This document shows, piece after piece, positions 18,114-26,927 of a stretch of DNA of 64,000 nucleotides. The translations under genes and the position numbers were made by a program. Position 1 is the first letter of the stretch. Each line of letters starts with the position of its first letter. The DNA lies in NCBI GenBank assembly GCA_016714085.1, contig JADJNW010000039.1, forward strand, positions 62,001 through 126,000, given 5' to 3'. This stretch comes from Saprospiraceae bacterium. Lineage in GTDB: Bacteria > Bacteroidota > Bacteroidia > Chitinophagales > Saprospiraceae. The notes beneath the pieces were generated by a model, which did no database searches, was not told the DNA's origin, and worked only from the letters and a program-made list of their open reading frames with translations.

Positions 18114-19088
18114 ATGGTGAAGTCATTGAGTACTATTAAAGAACCTGTAGAACAAGACTTGCGGCACTTCGAAAAGCATTTTCGAGAGGCGATGCGCAGC
18201 CCTGTACCGCTATTGGATAAAATCACCTACTATATTGTACGACGGAAAGGCAAGCAGGTACGCCCTTTGTTCATTTTCCTCACTGCCAAACTTTGTGGCG
18301 GCGTGACCGACTCTACTTATTCGGCGGCTTCTTTGGTGGAATTGTTGCATACGGCGACCCTTGTGCACGATGATGTGGTGGATGATTCTTATGAACGACG
18401 CGGTTTTTTTTCTATTAATGCCTTGTGGAAAAATAAAATTGCGGTATTGGTTGGTGATTATTTACTCTCGCAAGGTTTATTATTATCCTTGAAACATAAA
18501 GAATTTCGCTTATTGGAAATTGTATCAGAAGCAGTAAAATCAATGAGCGAAGGTGAATTATTGCAAATCGAAAAAGCGCGTCGGCTCGACATCAGAGAAG
18601 ATATTTATTATGAAATTATTCGACAAAAAACGGCGTCTCTGATCACTTCGGCGTGCAGCGCTGGCGCGGCTTCGGCTACAAAGGATGAAACGGTGATCGA
18701 GCAAATGCGATTATTCGGTGAAAAAATTGGCATTGCTTTTCAAATCAGGGATGATTTGTTTGACTTTGGCACCGATGATGTCGGAAAACCTTTAGGGATT
18801 GACATTAAAGAAAAAAAATTGACGCTGCCATTAATATATGCTTTGGAGAACGCCACGAGGGATGTCAAGCGTAATGTAATGAATAACATACGATTACATA
18901 ATAACAAACCTGATAAAGTAAGGGAAGTCATCGAATTTGTGCAGCAAAGCGGGGGCTTGGAATATGCGCAAGAAGCGATGCTTCGATTTCGTCAGGAAGC
19001 CTTTGAGATATTGCATACTTTTCCGAATGTGCCGGCCCGCCAATCGCTCGAAGATTTGGTCGTGTTTGTAACAGATAGAAAAAAATAG
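18114..19088 (+). CDS. Polyprenyl (octaprenyl-type) diphosphate synthase
   Basis: This enzyme extends farnesyl diphosphate with isopentenyl diphosphate units to make the side chain of the respiratory quinone. The 324-residue protein has both aspartate-rich motifs: DDVVD at residues 86-90 (in LVHDDVVDDSYERRG) and DDLFD at 213-217 (in FQIRDDLFDFG), plus GKQVRPL near 46-52 and GDYLLSQ. Product length cannot be read with certainty; the family is IspB-like, and menaquinone-7 synthesis would be typical in this phylum. The gene stands alone with its own promoter candidate, and a repeat element follows. Confidence 0.9.
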   Translation: MVKSLSTIKEPVEQDLRHFEKHFREAMRSPVPLLDKITYYIVRRKGKQVRPLFIFLTAKLCGGVTDSTYSAASLVELLHTATLVHDDVVDDSYERRGFFSINALWKNKIAVLVGDYLLSQGLLLSLKHKEFRLLEIVSEAVKSMSEGELLQIEKARRLDIREDIYYEIIRQKTASLITSACSAGAASATKDETVIEQMRLFGEKIGIAFQIRDDLFDFGTDDVGKPLGIDIKEKKLTLPLIYALENATRDVKRNVMNNIRLHNNKPDKVREVIEFVQQSGGLEYAQEAMLRFRQEAFEILHTFPNVPARQSLEDLVVFVTDRKK

Positions 19089-19206
19089 ACCTTGATTTAA
19101 GGGATTAGCTTAATTACCGGGACTCCTGTCCGTTGCAGGCGGGGATTTTCAGTATTTTCCAAAAGCAAAAATCAGGGCAATCATACAAATCTTTTTAATC
19201 AAGGTC
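19088..19206. repeat. 119-bp element with 10-bp terminal inverted repeats
   Basis: GACCTTGATT (19088-19097) and AATCAAGGTC (19197-19206) are perfect inverted repeats. The inside contains GGGATTAGC, GGACTCCTGTCC and the stretch ATCAGGGCAATCATACAAAT, typical of dispersed Bacteroidota intergenic repeats ending in AATCAAGGT. The left arm overlaps the end of the synthase gene. No coding capacity. It may double as a terminator for convergent transcription. Confidence 0.55.
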
Positions 19207-20221
19207 AAACGCCTGCTATTATATTTTCTTTGGAAGTTTTCACTGCCAATTTGGGGATTTGGGGTAAGCTATTATAAAAAGAATCCAGGTATTGCAATAT
19301 GTTCTGGCGGCTTGCCTTGCTCAATAATTCAAAATCTATTACTTCCTGATATAATATTTCCTTTCGTTCTTTAAATAATTGTAAAGTTTCTTCCAAACCT
19401 TCTGTATTTGTGCCCCGCCATTGTAAATAGCGTTCGCGTACATTTTTGACCGGCATCATCGGGTGTGGCTTCGCGTAAGGTGCATTGACCAAGCCAGCAT
19501 GATCAAAATCATAAGGAACAGGCGTGGGAGAAGAATTTTTATTAATGCTTATTAACTTGATATTGTGACTTTTATCCAAATTCCAATCCGTGTTGCCTAT
19601 CATATATTGGAAAACGGTCAGCAATCGATATTGCGCTGCATCAATAGCTTTGAGCTGTTCAGCTTCAACGATTTCACCATCCAGGCGATGCGCCATTTCG
19701 TCATTATTTTCTATTACAAAAGCATAAGCTTCGATCTTTGAATTGATACTACGATAAGTCACTTTTGCTAATTGTACGCGGAAACTTTTGTTAGTCAATT
19801 GATTAAGTATTAAATAAATTAAGTATTCACGCAACACCAACTCGTCATTGCCAGCCACGCAATGGGTAACCAATTTAAGGTTTTCATAAGCAGGGTTAAA
19901 TCCTTTAGCTTGCAAGGTTTTCTCATCAAATTTTATTTTGAGCGGCGGAAAGGCACAGATTTCCCGACGGGTTTTACCACGCACTTCGATTGCCGCATCT
20001 AATTATTGAGTGGTGCCATTCGCATCAAGCCAAGTAATTAGAGCGGTTTGTTCTTGTTCCGCATTTCCCAAAAGCGCTTCCAGATCAGTAGCAATCTCTA
20101 ATTCCAGCAATTCCTGTTGATTCCATTGGCTGAAGAGGCTTGGCTGGGGAGTTTGTTCGCAAGCTGTTCCTATAAATGTAACCAAAGCCAATATCGGCAG
20201 TAGGTAATTACTGAGTTTCAT
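19205..20221 (-). pseudogene. Exported CotH-like protein, broken by an in-frame stop
   Basis: The reading frame begins with a lipoprotein-like leader (MKLSNYLLPILALVTFIGTAC) and runs to a TAA at 20005-20003. The same frame continues after the stop with LDAAIEVRGKTRREICAFPP to 19205. Across the stop it aligns with the intact paralog at 25196-26233 (VRGKFRRRVCPFPP; NLKLVTHCV; VLREYL; FQYMIGNTDW; VPYDFD.SGLV.APYA; ESRQ), the stop falling at a serine of the paralog. The D...N...DFD pattern (GNTDW, NIKL, PYDFD) resembles CotH-type kinase folds; this is inference. The lesion is a base substitution rather than an indel, so decay is more likely than sequencing error. Confidence 0.6.
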
Positions 20222-20251
20222 GAAGTGATCCGCATTTTTCGTCGTTGCCAT

Positions 20252-20841
20252 ACTAAGTTTTTTAGTGTTGAATGATTGAGTTATTGAATGACTGATTGAT
20301 TGAAATTTCAGTTGCTCAATTCTTCAACTTTGAACCTTTATAATAATAGTCGTTTTCCGGGTTGAAAAGTTGCAATAGAATTTGGCGTGTTCGATAAAGG
20401 GTACAGAAAAGCCGTCTGAAAGATGTTTTTTTTGATTTTTCGGCAAAAAACGTCAGATTTTAGTAAAAAATGGGCTTCGTCCTATTGATTTTGATAATCG
20501 TCGAATAAAACCTTTTCCTTTTTTCAATTTGGAACATTTTGCATCTAAAAGCAGCATTTGACAAGCAGGGTTTTGAGCAGAAAATCATAAACGAAATTTT
20601 ATTCTGCAAACAATGATATTATTTTGATCTTTAAAAGGCTTAAATGCTTATTTTGGTTAAAATAGCATTAAAACTTGTTAAAATTATGGTAGCATGGCTT
20701 GCATTGTTCGCATACCTTTGTAACCGTAAGAGGACATCAACCGATGAAATAGAAGAATTAAAAATAAAATGTGGGATTTGAAAAATAAAAAATGGTTTCA
20801 CATTTCGCACCCTGAATTTCAAACTTTTAAAAACTGTTATT
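20252..20841. other. 590-base divergent intergenic region
   Basis: It contains a tract of TGATTGAATGAC-like units at about 20266-20306, a long AT-rich stretch, and near the downstream gene a -7-like TACCTTTG at 20713-20720 without a well-placed -33 box. Reading frames here are short and unrelated to anything I know. I see no RNA gene. Confidence 0.4.
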
Positions 20842-21438
20842 ATGAAGGCTTTTCAAAAAATTTTTGCACTGGGTTTATTCTTAGTAAGCGCAAGCACTAT
20901 GTTTGCAGCCGAATCAATTCCTACCGTCAGAATCGAGAAATCTGGTTCTGAGAAGAAAGTAAGCGTGATCGCTGAACAACTGACATCCACGATTACCGTT
21001 GAGATCTCAACCAAGAATGGTTTTGTACTGGAGACAAAAACTTCAGAAGGGGAGACCTTCGCCAAAATCTTCAATGTAGAAGGATTGGAAGCAGGTAATT
21101 ATCAAGTGATAGTATTGGCAGGTACGCGTGAAATCATTCAGCCTTTCACCATCAAGAACAATCAATTGATCTTGAACGTGACCGACCGCGAAACCTATTT
21201 CGTACCGACGATGAAATGGAAAAACGATGCTTTGGATCTGATGATGTTCAACAACCGCCTAAGCGATGTGAGCTTCCGCCTGATGGACGAGCGTGGCAAC
21301 ACGGTTTTTGAAGACAGTATGCAAAATGTGCTGAAAGTGGAGCGCCGCTACAACCTCGACGAGTTGGCATCCGGTAAGTATGTGGTGCAAGTGGTGACAC
21401 CGCACAAAGCGTATTACAAAGACATCGTAGTACAATAA
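20842..21438 (+). CDS. Exported beta-rich protein of unknown function
   Basis: The 198-residue protein has a signal peptide (IFALGLFLVSASTMFAAE) and a mature part made of alternating beta segments, with two similar modules. In each, a fibronectin- or type-A-sorting-like pattern appears: NGFVLETKTSEGETFAKIFNVEGLEAGNYQVIV, ending in the phrase GNYQVIVLAG, and later RGNTVFEDSMQNV...LDELASGKYVVQVV. The second module resembles the C-terminal type A sorting fold, but a clear family assignment is not possible. It has an unusually GC-rich, well-adapted codon pattern in its second half and a strong terminator, which suggests good expression. Function unknown. Confidence 0.75.
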   Translation: MKAFQKIFALGLFLVSASTMFAAESIPTVRIEKSGSEKKVSVIAEQLTSTITVEISTKNGFVLETKTSEGETFAKIFNVEGLEAGNYQVIVLAGTREIIQPFTIKNNQLILNVTDRETYFVPTMKWKNDALDLMMFNNRLSDVSFRLMDERGNTVFEDSMQNVLKVERRYNLDELASGKYVVQVVTPHKAYYKDIVVQ

Positions 21439-21467
21439 GATTAGAGCGTAGTCATAATGAATAAACG

Positions 21468-21499
21468 AAAGTCGGCCCTGCGGTCGGCTTTTGTTTTTT
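21468..21499 (+). terminator. Intrinsic terminator after the exported protein gene
   Basis: AAAGTCGGCC and GGTCGGCTTT pair around a CTGC loop (two G-T pairs), followed by TGTTTTTT. Confidence 0.8.
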
Positions 21500-21632
21500 A
21501 TATCAAAAGGATTTATTTAATCGGTGTATAATATTTAAGGTAAAAAATATTTATAAAAAATTAATTATCAATTTGTTAGATCGATAAAATGCAGTTATTA
21601 TAAAATGTAATAATTTTTATAAAATCATTTTA

Positions 21633-22619
21633 TTATAGCAATTGACTTGAAAACAGCATTTTTTCCTGCGCCAAATTCAAATAAGGATAAGTCTTTTCCA
21701 AAATTTCAATCTTTTCAATTTGCTTATGCAAAAATGCCTGATACTGTTGAGATTGTGCATGAAATGGGCGATGCTGTGCCGCTTGCAAAATCGCTTCCAT
21801 CTTTACATTCAATTCTTTTGTATCCTGAGCAAAAAAAGCTTCCGCAAAATGCTGCCAGATATAATCGATGGCAATTTGATTCGGGTGAATCATATCCGCT
21901 TCATAAAAACGATAATCGCGCAAATCGTCCATAACTAATTCATAAGCAGGGAAATAATGCACAAAATCCATGTCTTCGCATAAATGTTGAATGGCAATGA
22001 GCAGCGCGGCCTTACTGCGTTGATTTTCAATCAAGCCATCGCGGATATGCCGCACCGGGCTTACGGTGAAAACGACCTGCAAATCAGGATTTCGACTTTT
22101 TAAATCTCGCAAAATCGGTTCAAAGGCTTCCGCAATGTCACGAATATGCAAGCGTTGACGATCAAATGCTTGCCTCGGCAGCTTATGGCAATTTGCAACA
22201 ATCTCGCCGGTTTCCTTGAAAATAAAGACTTTCGCCGTGCCGAGTGTAATGAGCAATCGATTAACTTTGGATAGGTGAATTCTTGCTTCTGCGAGCGCCT
22301 GATTCATTTTGTTCAGCGTCGTTTCCTTTTCCAAACCAGAAAAACGGCCATGATGCGCAAAACTATGCCATTGCTCTTGATGAAAAAATAGATCTGCTTC
22401 TGAAAAAATACGATCGGAGAGCAAATAATGCAACATATTGCTCAGCGAAATCGGATTGTAAATAATGCCAAAAGGATTTGATAAATGATTGAATTTCAAT
22501 TGTTTTATCCGAGCCCCAATATTTTCCGTGAAACAAGAACCAATGCTCATCAAGCAATCCTGATGATTGATATTAAAATTAAAATTAATGGTTGGCAACT
22601 CAGTCCGAAAAGTAGGCAT
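21633..22619 (-). CDS. GSCFA domain-containing protein
   Basis: The 328-residue cytoplasmic-looking protein carries the family's name motif near its N-terminus (SIGSCFTENIGARI), then NPFGIIYNP, and later LLITLGTAKVF and VVFTVSPVRHIRDGLIENQRSKA, closing with the YEADMIHPNQIAIDYIW block. This is the layout of the SGNH-hydrolase-related GSCFA family: catalytic serine in GSC and the distant DMIHPN with histidine. Substrate is unknown; an acyl esterase role is a family-level guess. It is transcribed alone. Confidence 0.88.
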   Translation of the reverse strand: MPTFRTELPTINFNFNINHQDCLMSIGSCFTENIGARIKQLKFNHLSNPFGIIYNPISLSNMLHYLLSDRIFSEADLFFHQEQWHSFAHHGRFSGLEKETTLNKMNQALAEARIHLSKVNRLLITLGTAKVFIFKETGEIVANCHKLPRQAFDRQRLHIRDIAEAFEPILRDLKSRNPDLQVVFTVSPVRHIRDGLIENQRSKAALLIAIQHLCEDMDFVHYFPAYELVMDDLRDYRFYEADMIHPNQIAIDYIWQHFAEAFFAQDTKELNVKMEAILQAAQHRPFHAQSQQYQAFLHKQIEKIEILEKTYPYLNLAQEKMLFSSQLL

Positions 22620-22702
22620 GATTCTTTTGATTGTAAAATGGAAATTTAATAAAACTAAATGATTTGGTGAAAGTATTTTGCTTTAGCTGCATAGCCAATA
22701 AA

Positions 22703-23722
22703 TCATTTGCCAAAGCCATGTAAATTTTGATGCATAAAATCGGTGGGAAATGCTTCTACGCCAGGAAAACCAAGCTTTACATCGCGGCCGCTATGTGGAA
22801 TATGCGCCGTGCCAAAAATATAATCCCAGATCGCCAGCGTCAAACCGAAATTGATGCCTAGGCGATGTGTTTCAGGCATATCATGTGCGTGGTGCCAGAT
22901 GTGCATCTCCGGGCTGTTGAAAATAATTTTCATAAATGGGCCTAATACAACCGAACCTGCTACCACCGAGCCCAGTACCACTAGTATTTGTTGCCATATA
23001 GTAGGATTTTGTAATATATAGATCTCAAAACCACTTGTAGCAATAACCAATCCAATCAAAAGCCCAAGCACGCCGCCCGTCACGTAGCCTGGTACGGAGA
23101 TATTAGAATGATTGTAATGCCCGACGGCTAAAGCAAAAATATGTATGATAAAAAAATCATATAAGCCAATGCCCAGTAGTGCCAGCGGAATATATTCCAG
23201 CGTGCGATACACTACATTTTCCATCCAATGGTAGCGCAAATGCGCGGCAAATCCCATTTGTTCCACAGAATGATGCACTTTATGAAATTCCCAAAGCCTT
23301 GTGTTCCAATGCAATAAGCGATGCACCCACCATTGAATAAAGTCGCGCACCACAAAGCCAATCAATAGAATTGCCCATATCGGCGCGTGCCGCAGCGGAT
23401 TGGAAGCTTGTAAATCAAAGCCTGACAGGCTTTCAATGCCATCATTTAAAAACTCGACTACTACGCGGGAAGCGGCATTATAAATAATTAATGAAAATAA
23501 AAAAAAGTTAAAGAACATATAAAAAAAGTCCAGCCAGAAATCCTTGCGGAATTTGGGTTGATCCTTGCGCCAGGGTGATACGATTTCCAGTAAAAAGAAA
23601 AATGCCGAAACGCCGATCAGCCAATAAAAATAATTATGCCAGCCGGGATGCGTCACTTCGTGCCAAAGATAACGCGCATAGCCTTTGTAAGAATTGAGAA
23701 ATATTGTCCAATAATGCTCCAT
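22703..23722 (-). CDS. Sterol desaturase / fatty acid hydroxylase family membrane protein
   Basis: The 339-residue protein has several membrane segments and the histidine clusters that bind the di-iron centre: HRLLH, HKVHHS and, late, HIWHHAHD. These enzymes hydroxylate or desaturate lipid chains using oxygen. In Bacteroidota, members act on fatty acids, carotenoids or other membrane lipids; the substrate cannot be read from sequence. C-terminal PHSGRDVKLGFPG is typical of the subfamily. Neighbours give no pathway hint. Confidence 0.85.
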   Translation of the reverse strand: MEHYWTIFLNSYKGYARYLWHEVTHPGWHNYFYWLIGVSAFFFLLEIVSPWRKDQPKFRKDFWLDFFYMFFNFFLFSLIIYNAASRVVVEFLNDGIESLSGFDLQASNPLRHAPIWAILLIGFVVRDFIQWWVHRLLHWNTRLWEFHKVHHSVEQMGFAAHLRYHWMENVVYRTLEYIPLALLGIGLYDFFIIHIFALAVGHYNHSNISVPGYVTGGVLGLLIGLVIATSGFEIYILQNPTIWQQILVVLGSVVAGSVVLGPFMKIIFNSPEMHIWHHAHDMPETHRLGINFGLTLAIWDYIFGTAHIPHSGRDVKLGFPGVEAFPTDFMHQNLHGFGK

Positions 23723-23845
23723 AATGCTAAGTTAGAAGTACGAGGTACGAAGCTCCAAACAGGGCTTTTGATCAAGCAAAAATAGAGCAATTTTTATAAA
23801 GCAAATGTAATGAATATCACAATTGCGAAATAAGTATATAATATT

Positions 23846-24421
23846 TTATTGCGAAAGCGAAACCACATCCCGAGCCGAGTAAATCTTGGGTTTCCAGTAT
23901 TCTGAGGCAAGGATATCGTCCACTACCACGCCACGCGAGGTGCTGTGAATCACTTTCAGGCTCTTGCGATCATTTTCTACGACCATTGCTACATGAAAAA
24001 TAGGCTCGCTTTTGCTGCGACGAAAGAAGATCAAATCGCCTGGTTCTACCTTTTCTACTGGCTTTGAAGCGCCTTGCGTTGCTTGCGTGCGCGAACTCGG
24101 CGATAAGTCAATATCAAAATTATTCATTACATAACAAGTAAAACCTGAGCAATCAAATCCCGTTTTGGGCGTCTTGCCGGCTGCTTGATATTTAGTACCT
24201 TGGTATTTTTTTGCATAACCTACAATGTCATTGCGGAGTGCGACTTCCCTGCTGGAGGAGGCATTTGGCGCGGGTTTGGTCGTGCCGGCTTTTGGTAGCG
24301 GCTCTGTCGTAAGCTCATTCAATACATCGCATTTCACCGTGATAAAGGCCACCAGCAGGATCAGCGAGATATTTTTTAAATAATTCGTTGCGCTAATAAA
24401 CTTGTTGCGATCAAATGTCAT
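23846..24421 (-). CDS. NlpC/P60 family cell-wall hydrolase
   Basis: The 191-residue protein has a leader with membrane segment (ISLILLVAFITVKC; the cysteine may be a lipid site) and a C40 peptidase domain. The catalytic cysteine lies in TGFDCSGFTCYV, the histidine in PIFHVAMVVEN, and the usual PGDLIFF phrase is present. These enzymes cut peptide stems of peptidoglycan between D-Glu and the diamino acid. The start codon is followed by the leader without competing upstream starts. Monocistronic by position. Confidence 0.9.
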   Translation of the reverse strand: MTFDRNKFISATNYLKNISLILLVAFITVKCDVLNELTTEPLPKAGTTKPAPNASSSREVALRNDIVGYAKKYQGTKYQAAGKTPKTGFDCSGFTCYVMNNFDIDLSPSSRTQATQGASKPVEKVEPGDLIFFRRSKSEPIFHVAMVVENDRKSLKVIHSTSRGVVVDDILASEYWKPKIYSARDVVSLSQ

Positions 24422-24553
24422 GGGTAATCCGGTTTTTGGTTGTGAATGAAAAAACGCCTGCCAACCTCAAATATTTTGATTCAAAATCCTAAATTCGTGT
24501 TAAATACAATTTGAATTAGAGAAAGGTATCATTAAATAAATAAGCATTATGAT

Positions 24554-25114
24554 ATGCTACATAAATTACATCAACTTGCTACTGCTCGAAATGTAATAAT
24601 TTTGCTTGCACTTGATTTTATTATGATGGGCGTGGTAATGCCACAAGTATCAAAAAAAATGCAATCGTATGCTCCTGATGCTAAGCCGATTGACTTAGAG
24701 ATACCTACTTATACACCCGATCGTGCGTACGAGATATTATCTGTTTATAATACAGAAGCCCTTCAATATTATAAAAATATAGAGCTTAGTGTAGATATTA
24801 TTTATCCTATTATATATGGATTTGCTTTTTCATTATTAATCGCTTTTATATGGGGGCGGATAGCGCCGGAAAAGCAGTGGACGAAATTATTGCCTGTTAT
24901 CCCGCTCAAAGGGATGCTTTTTGATTTTGCCGAAAATACGGGTATTGTGCTGATGATCAATCAGTTACCGGAACGCGCTGATGGCATTGCTTCTGTCACC
25001 GCTATATTTTCTTTGCTCAAATGGAGTTTGGATTTTTTAGCGATGGCTATTATTTTTATCGGTTTGTTTATCTGGATCGGGCGATTATTATGGCTTAGAA
25101 AAGCAAAGGCATAG
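24554..25114 (+). CDS. Four-segment integral membrane protein, unknown function
   Basis: The 186-residue protein shows four hydrophobic segments (about residues 15-32, 83-100, 113-135 and 155-178) and a soluble loop with PIDLEIPTYTPDRAYEILSVYN between the first two. The loop and the DIIYPIIYGFAFSLLI phrase look conserved in form, but I do not recognise a family. It precedes the exported CotH-like gene by 81 bases on the same strand and may be cotranscribed with it. Confidence 0.7.
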   Translation: MLHKLHQLATARNVIILLALDFIMMGVVMPQVSKKMQSYAPDAKPIDLEIPTYTPDRAYEILSVYNTEALQYYKNIELSVDIIYPIIYGFAFSLLIAFIWGRIAPEKQWTKLLPVIPLKGMLFDFAENTGIVLMINQLPERADGIASVTAIFSLLKWSLDFLAMAIIFIGLFIWIGRLLWLRKAKA

Positions 25115-25195
25115 ATATTTTGAGTTTTTTGGTCGAAAAACATGGAAATCTCGCCGCAGCTAACCGTACTTTGCAGGAGTTGAAAAAACAACATT

Positions 25196-26233
25196 ATGAA
25201 AAACCGACCCAGAATTATTTGTCTTTCAGCAATATGCATTTTTACAATTTTTATTTTTAATAGCTTTACTTTTCAAGACAAAGAAGGTGAAAAAAGCATT
25301 TTTGAACACCTGAGTTTTGATGAGGTTATAAAAGTAGAAATCGAGACCGATATTGACTCCTTGCTGAATACCAAACGCTCGGAAGAAGAACTCCCTGCCA
25401 CTTTTTCTTATAAGGATGAAAAAGGCAAAAAACGCAGCTGGAATGTGGAACTCCAGGTGCGCGGCAAGTTTCGGCGTCGGGTTTGTCCTTTTCCGCCGCT
25501 ATTTGTCAATTTTTCTAAAAAAGAGCTGGAAGCCGCTGGATTCAATGATCATAACGATCTTAAATTGGTCACACATTGCGTGGATAACGAAGTGGGCGAT
25601 GAGAATGTGCTTCGGGAATACTTGACTTATAAATTGTACCAAATTCTTTCGCCAACGCATTATCGCGTACAATTGGTAAAGGTCAAATACAGCGATGACA
25701 ATAGTAGTACTGGTTTTACGCGTTATGGTATCCTGATGGAAGATGAAGATGAAATGAGGGGTCGTTATGCCTCCAAAGTGTGTGATGATTGTTATAGCAC
25801 GCCCAAGGATAGCTTCCAATCTGCTTGTGTGAATACCCATGATCTTTTTCAATATATGATTGGCAATACCGATTGGTCAACGCCTATGCTCCGAAACATG
25901 AAACTCTTGCAACCCAAAGATAGCGCGGCTTTCATGCTGGTGCCTTATGATTTTGATTTTTCGGGCCTTGTTAAAGCGCCATACGCATCTCCTGACGGTA
26001 CGTTGGGGATCAAGACAGTGAGGGAGCGCGTTTTTTTAGGTTTTGCAGAATCGGTAGAGGAGTTGCAACCAACGATTAAAATATTTCAGGAACAAAAGCC
26101 GAACTTATTGAATTGTATTAAGAAATTTAAACTTTTACCAAGCGAATCCCGACAGGATATACAGGAATATATAGAATCGTTTTATCGATGTTTGGATGAA
26201 GGCCTGGATTTGAAAACGCCGGGAAAGTGCTAA
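25196..26233 (+). CDS. Exported CotH-like protein (intact paralog)
   Basis: The 345-residue protein has a signal peptide (IICLSAICIFTIFIFNSFTF) and is the intact paralog of the broken gene at 19205-20221. Visible blocks: VEIETDIDSLLN, VRGKFRRRVCPFPPL, NDLKLVTHCV, VLREYLTYKLYQIL, YGILMEDEDEM, FQYMIGNTDWS, LVPYDFDFSGLVKAPYA and TVRERVF. The leading SFDEVIKVEIETDIDSLL, basic RGK segment and REYL/NTDW/YDFD order recall CotH-type extracellular kinases (N-lobe, catalytic Asp and Asn, DFG-like DFD). Assignment to that fold is inference; function unknown. Confidence 0.65.
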   Translation: MKNRPRIICLSAICIFTIFIFNSFTFQDKEGEKSIFEHLSFDEVIKVEIETDIDSLLNTKRSEEELPATFSYKDEKGKKRSWNVELQVRGKFRRRVCPFPPLFVNFSKKELEAAGFNDHNDLKLVTHCVDNEVGDENVLREYLTYKLYQILSPTHYRVQLVKVKYSDDNSSTGFTRYGILMEDEDEMRGRYASKVCDDCYSTPKDSFQSACVNTHDLFQYMIGNTDWSTPMLRNMKLLQPKDSAAFMLVPYDFDFSGLVKAPYASPDGTLGIKTVRERVFLGFAESVEELQPTIKIFQEQKPNLLNCIKKFKLLPSESRQDIQEYIESFYRCLDEGLDLKTPGKC

Positions 26234-26268
26234 TTTCCAATTTTCGACTTTAGAAAAAACTAGAGAAT

Positions 26269-26567
26269 ATGTACGTTTTTCTGATTGCTTTGGTTTGGGC
26301 TTTGTTCGCGGCGATGCTGTTTTGAATCTGTATTTTCGTATTCGTGTTTTTAAAGTTTATAAGACATTGGTTCAGAACAAAGTAGAATTCGGAGCAAGCC
26401 ATGTTTTCAACAGACAAAAAATGGAAACGGAGATTCTTCCGAAATACCCCCACATGAAAACCGAGATTGAAACCTTCGTGCGCCATTTACGTTATTCCAT
26501 TCGGATGGCAACTGTTCTGGCTGCCTTGATTACATTGTTTGGGGCGATATTGATGTATTATCGTTAA
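26269..26567 (+). CDS. Small membrane protein, one-base frameshift
   Basis: The frame from ATG 26269 reads MYVFLIALVWALFAAMLF and stops at 26325; the next frame continues NLYFRIRVFKVYKTL through 26567 and ends in a second hydrophobic segment (ATVLAALITLFGAILMYYR). Adding one T to the T4 run at 26320-26323 gives a protein of about 99 residues with a membrane segment at each end and a charged middle. I do not know its family. The two-ended membrane logic supports one gene rather than two fragments. Confidence 0.5.
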
Positions 26568-26927
26568 GACTCAAACCGTCCGCCGCTTTAATGCAAAAGA
26601 AATCAGAATTTTATTTGGTTTCTTGCTTCTATATGAAAATTTATTCTTCAAACTTATTGAATCAAAGTATTCCATTTCAAAATAGTAGTATTACTATTCT
26701 TTAACTTTTATTTAACTATTGTCCCTGAGAACAATACTATATTTTTTCTGTTATTTGCGTGTATGACTAAAGTATTTCTTATTTTTTCTGACAATTCTAT
26801 TTGGAATATATTTATTCCAAGCTAACTAAAATCAAGATTATCATCAACTTGTGAAGCTTCAGGGCTATTGCACAGCCTTGCTGTTATTTAATAACAAAGT
26901 AAAACTACTATCTTAAATAGTAAGACC
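26568..26927. other. 360-base region upstream of the SulP gene
   Basis: AT-rich, no recognisable RNA or gene. The segment just before the SulP start contains TAATAACAAAG and TATCTTAAATAG but no full promoter consensus. Confidence 0.35.

Noticed and set aside
26250..26486. Minus-strand frame opposite the small membrane protein
   Set aside because: The plus-strand gene makes better sense with membrane segments at both ends; no family match on the minus strand.
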